From NCBI GenBank assembly GCA_963749905.1, contig CAVVOF010000006.1, positions 530,282-594,281 of the forward strand: DNA of 64,000 nt. Reading direction: 5' to 3'. Shown one piece after another: positions 58,935 to 64,000 of this stretch (positions within the stretch are counted from its first letter, which is position 1; each line of letters begins with the position of its first letter). The notes beneath the pieces were generated by a model. That model ran no database searches. It was given only the letters and a program-made list of their open reading frames with translations, and was not told the origin of the DNA. The stretch comes from UBA10649 sp963749905 (GTDB lineage: Bacteria; Actinomycetota; Actinomycetes; S36-B12). A program made the position numbers and the translations under genes.

Positions 58935-59607
58935 CGGGCGACTCACCCCGTCTCCGGTGCCGATGCGCGCGGACGTGGCGAAGGAGGTGGGCCTCGGAGT
59001 CGGCCTTGCGCGTGATACCGATGTTGGCGCCGTGGATGCGACGGATCAGCGCCGGTCGGTCGACCATCTCCGTCAGAACCCCCACACTCGCGGCTCGCGA
59101 CCACCAGTCGACGATGGTGTGGTGAACGTCGCCCTCGAGGAAGGGACCAACCACGGCCAAGGTCTCGCGAGTCATCGTGCACGCACCGAGGACGCGAGCG
59201 GGACCCATGGGCTCGCGCCTCACTACCCTTCCGTCCCGTTCGAGGGCGTTCACAACCGCGCCCACGACCACAGCTGGGCCATCCGCAGGCGCCAACGCGG
59301 GTACCTGCCAGGCCGCCTTGCCCGGATCCCAGATGTCGTCGTAGTCGAGGAAGGCCACCAGTTCGCATTCGAGATTGGCCACACCACGATTGAGGCCGGC
59401 TCCGACGCCGCCCCGAGGCACGGTGACGATGCGCGCCTGCGGCATCACGCGGCGCGCGATCGCGCAGGTGTCGTCCTCCGAGCCGTCATCGACGATCACG
59501 ACTTCTGCCGGCGGCAGTTCCTGAGCCTGGATGGAGGCCAGGGCATCAGCAATATGCAGCGCACCGTTGCGCACGACCATGAGCACGGAGTAGTCAGGTC
59601 CCGCCAT
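58924..59607 (-). CDS. GT2-family glycosyltransferase
   Basis: 227-aa inverting transferase with the GT-A fold. The N-terminus YSVLMVVRNGALHIADAL, EVVIVDDGSEDD and the DxD-like FLDYDDIWDPGK are clear. The C-terminus ends in a basic tail (RAHRHRRRGE). It has no membrane helix. The ATG at 59607 follows GGAGGTGCTCC and overlaps the end of the kinase-like gene by 14 bases. It belongs to the PqqD-HprK-like operon. Confidence 0.9.
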   Translation of the reverse strand: MAGPDYSVLMVVRNGALHIADALASIQAQELPPAEVVIVDDGSEDDTCAIARRVMPQARIVTVPRGGVGAGLNRGVANLECELVAFLDYDDIWDPGKAAWQVPALAPADGPAVVVGAVVNALERDGRVVRREPMGPARVLGACTMTRETLAVVGPFLEGDVHHTIVDWWSRAASVGVLTEMVDRPALIRRIHGANIGITRKADSEAHLLRHVRAHRHRRRGESPDGG

Positions 59608-60631
59608 GGAGCACCTCCGTCCACACCGTCTCGAGTCGAGCGAGATCCCTCGAACGATCACCCGACAGGATCCACTGGTAGCACGGCACGGATCGCGCCA
59701 GGCTCCGCAGCCGAGACAGGCTGCTGGGCAGGCCGCCCAGCAGCCCACTGAGCGACGGCGGCGCGAGAACGAGGAGGGCGCGCCCCGCGGGCATGGGAGA
59801 CAGCGAACCCGTCGAGCCCGTGCCGCCCACTGTGGGCAGCACGAGAGCGACCAGGGGCGCCGACAGCGCCATCTGGGTCGACCGCGAGTCTCCGAGGTCG
59901 ATGATCCGCTTCTCGCCATGGTCGACGATCGGCAGGACCGCCAGCCGGTCCGCGCCGAACGCCTCCACGCCCTCGAGGTGCAGCTTGGCGCGTGTGTACA
60001 CGGCATGGACGTGACCGTCCTCGTACAGCAGGAAGTCGTCGCTGACGAGGGCGTCTCCGGCGGCCGCAGCGAGCAGGGACATGCTGGACTTGCCCGAGCC
60101 CGAGGGGCCGCCGAGCATGACCGCACGACCGCCCCTGACGATCGCGGCGCCGTGCACGAACTCGCCGTCGAAGGTGTCGGCCATCCACGACAGCTGCAGG
60201 CGGAAGGGGGTGGCCGCAGCCCAGTACGGCAGTGCCTGGAAAGAGCGGATCCACGTGGCGCAGCGACCGGTGGCGGGGTCGAAGACACTGATGGTCCGGG
60301 TGTGCTCGTCGAACGCCACTCGAAACGGTGACGACAGTTCCGGGGCGACGACGCCGAGGGGGTGGTGCGCCTCCGGCGGCAAGCCGGGCTCAGGGAGCAG
60401 GTCGCCGGCCCGGTCATCGACGATCGTCAGGCTGAACCGCGAGGCATCAGCGTCAGAGGGCCAGAACGCCTGGAGCACGTCCGGCCGTGGAGCGGGGCCC
60501 GCTGGGACAGACAGATCCACGGACTCCCGCCCTAGACGCACGCGGGAACGGTGCATCGCCGTCGTATCGGCGAACGACTCGGCGCGGGCAAGGAACTCCT
60601 CGGCGAAGCCGACGATCTGGGAATCACCCAT
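59594..60631 (-). CDS. HPr kinase-like protein (HprK-related)
   Basis: 345 aa. The C-terminal half has the HprK P-loop GPSGSGKSSMSLL and the following DDFLLYEDGHVHAVY, typical of the HprK-related families that accompany PqqD-like proteins. The N-terminal ~150 residues are variable and beta-rich. No HPr protein is encoded nearby, so it probably phosphorylates another peptide or metabolite. The ATG at 60631 overlaps the PqqD-like stop (ATGGGTGA). Confidence 0.85.
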   Translation of the reverse strand: MGDSQIVGFAEEFLARAESFADTTAMHRSRVRLGRESVDLSVPAGPAPRPDVLQAFWPSDADASRFSLTIVDDRAGDLLPEPGLPPEAHHPLGVVAPELSSPFRVAFDEHTRTISVFDPATGRCATWIRSFQALPYWAAATPFRLQLSWMADTFDGEFVHGAAIVRGGRAVMLGGPSGSGKSSMSLLAAAAGDALVSDDFLLYEDGHVHAVYTRAKLHLEGVEAFGADRLAVLPIVDHGEKRIIDLGDSRSTQMALSAPLVALVLPTVGGTGSTGSLSPMPAGRALLVLAPPSLSGLLGGLPSSLSRLRSLARSVPCYQWILSGDRSRDLARLETVWTEVLHGGT

Positions 60632-61064
60632 CCGCAGGTTCCGTGTGCGGCCAGCCGAGTTCACTCGTGTCGTGCACCGGGTCGACCAGGATCAGATCCT
60701 GCATGTCGTCGAACTCCTCGAGGAACGGATCCACCCAGGCGGCGCGCGGGTAGTCGTCCGGGAGAGCAGCTTGCTCGGTTCCGTCGCTTTCGACGATTCG
60801 CACCATTCCGGCCCGCAGGCAACTCTCGAGAAACGGCCGGACGGCCTCCAGGGTGATCGCGTCCGACCCGAACGCGGCGCGCAGGTCCGCGACGAGGGTC
60901 GTCACCGATACCCCGGGCAACATCAACGTCCAGCAGTCGGCTGCCGGACCGCTCATGCTGTAGTACCTGCCCGTCCGTTGGTGGATGGCGATGACCTCGC
61001 CATCGAGGCGCTCGTGCGAGACGTCGCTCTCGTTGACGCCCAGCACGGTCGTCGGCTCGATCAT
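60624..61064 (-). CDS. PqqD-family peptide-binding protein
   Basis: 146 aa. The first ~90 residues form the PqqD/RiPP-recognition fold (DGEVIAIHQRTGRYYSMSGP, then AADCWTLMLPGVSVTTLVAD). The remainder is an acidic extension (DPFLEEFDDMQDLILVDP). PqqD-type proteins present peptides to modifying enzymes; here no radical SAM enzyme, cyclase or precursor gene is visible. The start at ATG 61064 follows GAGGAG. It is encoded between the GT4 gene and the kinase-like gene. Confidence 0.88.
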   Translation of the reverse strand: MIEPTTVLGVNESDVSHERLDGEVIAIHQRTGRYYSMSGPAADCWTLMLPGVSVTTLVADLRAAFGSDAITLEAVRPFLESCLRAGMVRIVESDGTEQAALPDDYPRAAWVDPFLEEFDDMQDLILVDPVHDTSELGWPHTEPADG

Positions 61065-61072
61065 GGCTCTCC

Positions 61073-62246
61073 TCAGCGGTTCTCGGCGGTTGCCGTCGGC
61101 TTGCCAGCGGCAGGAACTCCGTACTCTGCCTCACGGACGCGGGCGTACAGGTCCGACAGCGCCGCACAGAAGGCGGGCAGGCCGAACTCGTGGGCGATCT
61201 TCTCGGCTGCAGCGTCGCCGTGCGCGCGCGCCAGCTCGGGCAGAGGCAAGGTAGGCGTCGATGGCCGCCGCCAGCGCGTCCACGTCCCCAGCAGGAACGA
61301 GAGTCCCGGTCCGCCCGTCGTCGATGGTGACCGGCAGGCCACCCACGCGCGTCGCGACGACGGGTCGGTGGCAGAGCCCGGCCTCCGCGGCCACCAGGCT
61401 GAAACCCTCCGTATGTCGCGAGGGAACGATCACGACGCTGGCGCGTCGCATCCAGGCGACGGCTTCGTCATGCTTGACCATGCCGAGCAGCCGGACCCGC
61501 TCGGTGACGCCCAGCTCCTCGGCCGCTGCACGAATGACCTCATCCCATGCGCCATGTCCGATGATGACCGCCGTGCTCTCCGCGAATCTGCTCACGGCGA
61601 GCGCGCGGACGACGTCATCGAAACCCTTGGCCTCCTCGAGTCGGCCGACCATCAGCAGGATGGGCTCGTGTTCCACCGGTACGTCGAGGATCCCGTCGGG
61701 AAGGGGCGCCACTCCGTTCGGGATGACCTGGACCGAGCCCTCGCGCCCGACGACCTCGCGGACCGAGAGTGCGACGGGCTCAGAGACCGCGATCACCACG
61801 TCGCACTCGCGGAGCTGCCGGAAGTAGGCCGGTGACAGTTCGCGGTCGACCTCGCCGTGGACATGCATCACGACGGGAATGCCGGAGGCGCGAGCCACTG
61901 TGTACGCGGGCAGGGAGATCTCCGAGTTCGCGTGGATGTGCACGACGTCGGGGCTCGTCTCGGCCAGCGCTCGGCGAACGGCGGCGAACGTCCGGGTGAC
62001 CGTGGCGAAACGATCCTGCGAGGCCATCTCCGTGCCGATCGGGGGCTTGGGCATCAGCACCGGGATGACCGCCGTGCCCTCGAGCTCGAAGCGGCCCCAC
62101 GGGTCATCGTTCCGACGCGGCACCAGCACTGCCGAGGTCACACCGTGCTGCGTCCTCAGCTCCGGGGCCGCCTGTCGGACGAGCGTCTCGATGCCGCCCT
62201 GTATCGGGTAGTAAGCCGGCACGACATGGAGCACGCTGCAGTCCAT
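61073..62246 (-). CDS. GT4-family glycosyltransferase (one extra base)
   Basis: About 390 aa. The N-terminal domain shows HVVPAYYPIQGGIETLVRQ, the glycine loop of GT4 enzymes. The second domain has LLMVGRLEEAKGFDDVVRAL and the E-x7-E type signature HTEGFSLVAAEAGLC. An extra base near 61245 shifts the frame close to the C-terminus; after it the reading LARAHGDAAAEKIAHEFGLP gives a normal end at 61073. The ATG at 62246 begins MDCSVLHVVPAY. It heads the operon with the PqqD-like gene. Confidence 0.88.
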
Positions 62247-62416
62247 CGTGTCGCCGACTCCCCTCTCGATCCACGCGATGCTATCCGGGTTCGAGAAGCG
62301 GTCGGCCGAGGGTGCCCGATCGCGGGAGCGCTCCGCGCGGCGGTGGAATCCGCTGCCCGGGACCAGTCGCACTGCTACCGTCGGCGGACCGACGAGACGG
62401 CTGCGTGGAGGGCCTC

Positions 62417-62986
62417 ATGACCGAATTCGAGACCTTCGGCGGGGATTGGGACCGCCGCACGGTCACGCCAGAGGGCACGCCCGTCGACCGAGTGATCGAC
62501 GGGGTCCTCACCCGATCCTGCGTCACCCACGTCGACCACCGAGGGCGGCTGTTCGAGGTGATCAACGCCGCGGAGAAGGAGTTCTGGGCGGCGCCCATCG
62601 TGCACTCCTACGTCTTCACCATTCACGAAGGCACGGTCAAGGGGTGGGGTGTGCACGAGGTGAAGTCGGACCGCTACTGCCTGATCTCCGGCGAGTGCAT
62701 GACGATCCTCTTCGACGCGCGACCGGCCTCGCCGACCTACCGGCTCGTACAGGAGGTGCCGCTCAGCGCTCAGGGCACCCGCATGCTGCTCATCCCGCCC
62801 GGCGTCTGGCACATGAACGTGAACATCGCGCCGCAGGAGACCGTCCTGATCAACTTCCCCACCGAGCCGTACTCGTACGAGAACCCCGACCGCGTGACTC
62901 TCCCGTGGCACACGCCGCACATTCCGGTCGACGTGGCGTCCTACTTCCCACGCCAGTTCCGGCAGGCACCCGACCAGCGGGACTGA
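62417..62986 (+). CDS. RmlC-like cupin, dTDP-sugar epimerase family
   Basis: 189-aa cupin protein. The sequence SYVFTIHEGTVKGWGVHEVK is the RmlC core, with His residues that bind the substrate ring. LLIPPGVWHMNVNI and NFPTEPYSYENPDR follow as in dTDP-4-keto-6-deoxyglucose 3,5-epimerases. The exact sugar cannot be stated. The start follows GGAGGGCCTC. It is probably cotranscribed with the next gene, whose GTG lies two bases past this stop. Confidence 0.85.
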   Translation: MTEFETFGGDWDRRTVTPEGTPVDRVIDGVLTRSCVTHVDHRGRLFEVINAAEKEFWAAPIVHSYVFTIHEGTVKGWGVHEVKSDRYCLISGECMTILFDARPASPTYRLVQEVPLSAQGTRMLLIPPGVWHMNVNIAPQETVLINFPTEPYSYENPDRVTLPWHTPHIPVDVASYFPRQFRQAPDQRD

Positions 62987-62988
62987 TC

Positions 62989-64000
62989 GTGCCTGGGCGC
63001 GAGCCACCGCCGCTGCAGTGCGAGGTGGCGGCGGTGGTCGTCACCCTCCGCGACACCCCCCGACTGCGGGCGGCGATCGACTCGGTCCGCCGATCGGCGG
63101 GTGGGCGCTCGCTCGAAGTCGTCTGCGTGCTGAACGATCCGGGCTCCCACGGTTGGTGGGCGGCCGACGGCGTGCACTGGGTGGGCGCCGGCATGAACCT
63201 CGGTTGGGCCGCCGGGCTGCACGCCGGCCTGCTGGGCGTCGAGTCCCGCTACGTCTGGGCGATCCAGGATGACCTGACGGTCGGCCCGCAGGCCCTGACC
63301 CACCTGTGCACGGCGCTGGAGTCGGATGAACGCCTGGGCTCGGCGCGTCCGCTGAGCGTGGACGAACGGGGAATGGTGGGCGAGGGCACGTGCGGAGGCC
63401 GGGTCGCCGACGATGGACGCTGGAGCGGGCCCATCCCATCCCGGTCGACCCCGGCCGCCCGGCTGGAGCGGGTGCCGGTGGGCGACTACCTGCCCAGCAG
63501 CGGCCAGCTGATCCGCCGGGCAGCATGGGACGCCGTCGGCGGCTTCGATCCGTGGTTCTACCCGTGGGGCTATATCGACATCGACTTCGGCCGCACGCTC
63601 CGTGAGTGCGGCTGGCGCTTCGCCACGGAGCCCTCGGCGCGCATGCAGCACGCCACTCGCGGGTCCACGACGACCCTCTTCCGGTGGCTGTGCTCCGCCC
63701 GGAACCAGGCGCTGTTCGCGGGCAAGTGGTCGGACGCGAGCGAGGGCCTGCCGCCGCCAAAGGTTGCCCCCTCCCCCGCGATCACGGCCGCTGCCCGCGC
63801 CGCCCGCGGCACCCCACGTGACCTCGACCTCAGTGAGCTGCAGCGGATCGCCGGGATCGCGGCAGCAGACCTCGGACTCTCGGCCATGCGCTGGTCGTCC
63901 GCCGACGCACTCCTGCGCGCTGCCCGACTCGCGGTTCGCGACCCCGGGACGCGGCGCGACCTGCGCGACAAGGCCACGCGCGCGGCCCGTCGAGCGACCC
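62989..64000 (+). CDS. GT2-family glycosyltransferase, 3' end outside the window
   Basis: At least 337 aa, open to the edge. The GT-A fold is recognisable by VAAVVVTLRDTPRL, NLGWAAGLHAGL and the DxD-type IQDDLTV. The acceptor-site region reads FDPWFYPWGYIDIDFGRTLRE, as in rhamnosyl- and galactofuranosyltransferase-like proteins. The GTG at 62989 lies two bases after the epimerase stop. Its Ala/Arg-rich helical tail reaches the window edge. Confidence 0.85.
   Translation, partial: MPGREPPPLQCEVAAVVVTLRDTPRLRAAIDSVRRSAGGRSLEVVCVLNDPGSHGWWAADGVHWVGAGMNLGWAAGLHAGLLGVESRYVWAIQDDLTVGPQALTHLCTALESDERLGSARPLSVDERGMVGEGTCGGRVADDGRWSGPIPSRSTPAARLERVPVGDYLPSSGQLIRRAAWDAVGGFDPWFYPWGYIDIDFGRTLRECGWRFATEPSARMQHATRGSTTTLFRWLCSARNQALFAGKWSDASEGLPPPKVAPSPAITAAARAARGTPRDLDLSELQRIAGIAAADLGLSAMRWSSADALLRAARLAVRDPGTRRDLRDKATRAARRAT

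Overview
The window is high-GC, GC3-rich DNA from an actinobacterium. The block rodA-mrdA-mreD-mreC-mreB, the ndk/DUF4233/folC trio, a nearby valS, clpX, Lsr2 and a WhiG/FliA-type sigma factor all fit an actinomycete; Nocardioidaceae or another Propionibacteriales is my best guess, by inference only. No rRNA, tRNA, CRISPR array, prophage or transposase was seen.

Layout. 1-5.5 kb: cell-elongation genes on the minus strand. 5.7-9.3 kb: abhydrolase, ndk, DUF4233 and folC. 9.4-15.4 kb, plus strand: a PAS-GAF-GGDEF-EAL protein, then valS. 15.3-42 kb: a complete type IV pilus (T4P) locus. It holds a ParA/TadZ-like ATPase, a FliA/WhiG-family sigma factor, an operon of unknown proteins ending in the prepilin peptidase, the major pilin, pilC, two pilT, pilB, pilMNO, and a minor-pilin operon (pilV-, pilW- and pilX-like). 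An NlpC/P60 protein lies beyond it. 42-50 kb: signalling genes, namely a badly broken membrane GGDEF-EAL gene, a GAF-LuxR regulator, and an overlapping operon of histidine kinase, REC-GGDEF regulator, small helical protein and CarH-like cobalamin protein. 50-51 kb: clpX. 51.5-64 kb: surface glycan and modification genes. These are a fucosyltransferase-like protein, a GT8-sulfotransferase fusion, a second sulfotransferase, GT32-, GT2- and GT4-type glycosyltransferases, a PqqD/HPr-kinase-like/nucleotidyltransferase set, an Lsr2, and an RmlC-like epimerase.

How it may work together (inference). The sigma factor probably drives pilus transcription: three loci, including pilA and the minor-pilin operon, share GGYTCAG-N15-WCCGAWAC, which resembles WhiG/FliA promoters. 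Three c-di-GMP turnover proteins and an MshEN-type PilB suggest second-messenger control of piliation. The CarH-like protein could add light or cobalamin input.

Two families of palindromic intergenic repeats occur: five 70-nt copies, and two 91-nt copies plus a 90-nt relative.

Sequence quality matters. Many genes are interrupted by single extra bases: mreD, the EAL gene, tadZ-like, pilB, pilV, the NlpC gene, the NTase and GT4 genes, and above all the gene at 42126-44864, which has more than twenty. Protein coding resumes cleanly in another frame each time, so these look mostly like insertion errors in the assembly rather than decay. Coordinates given for such genes span the whole reconstructed gene.
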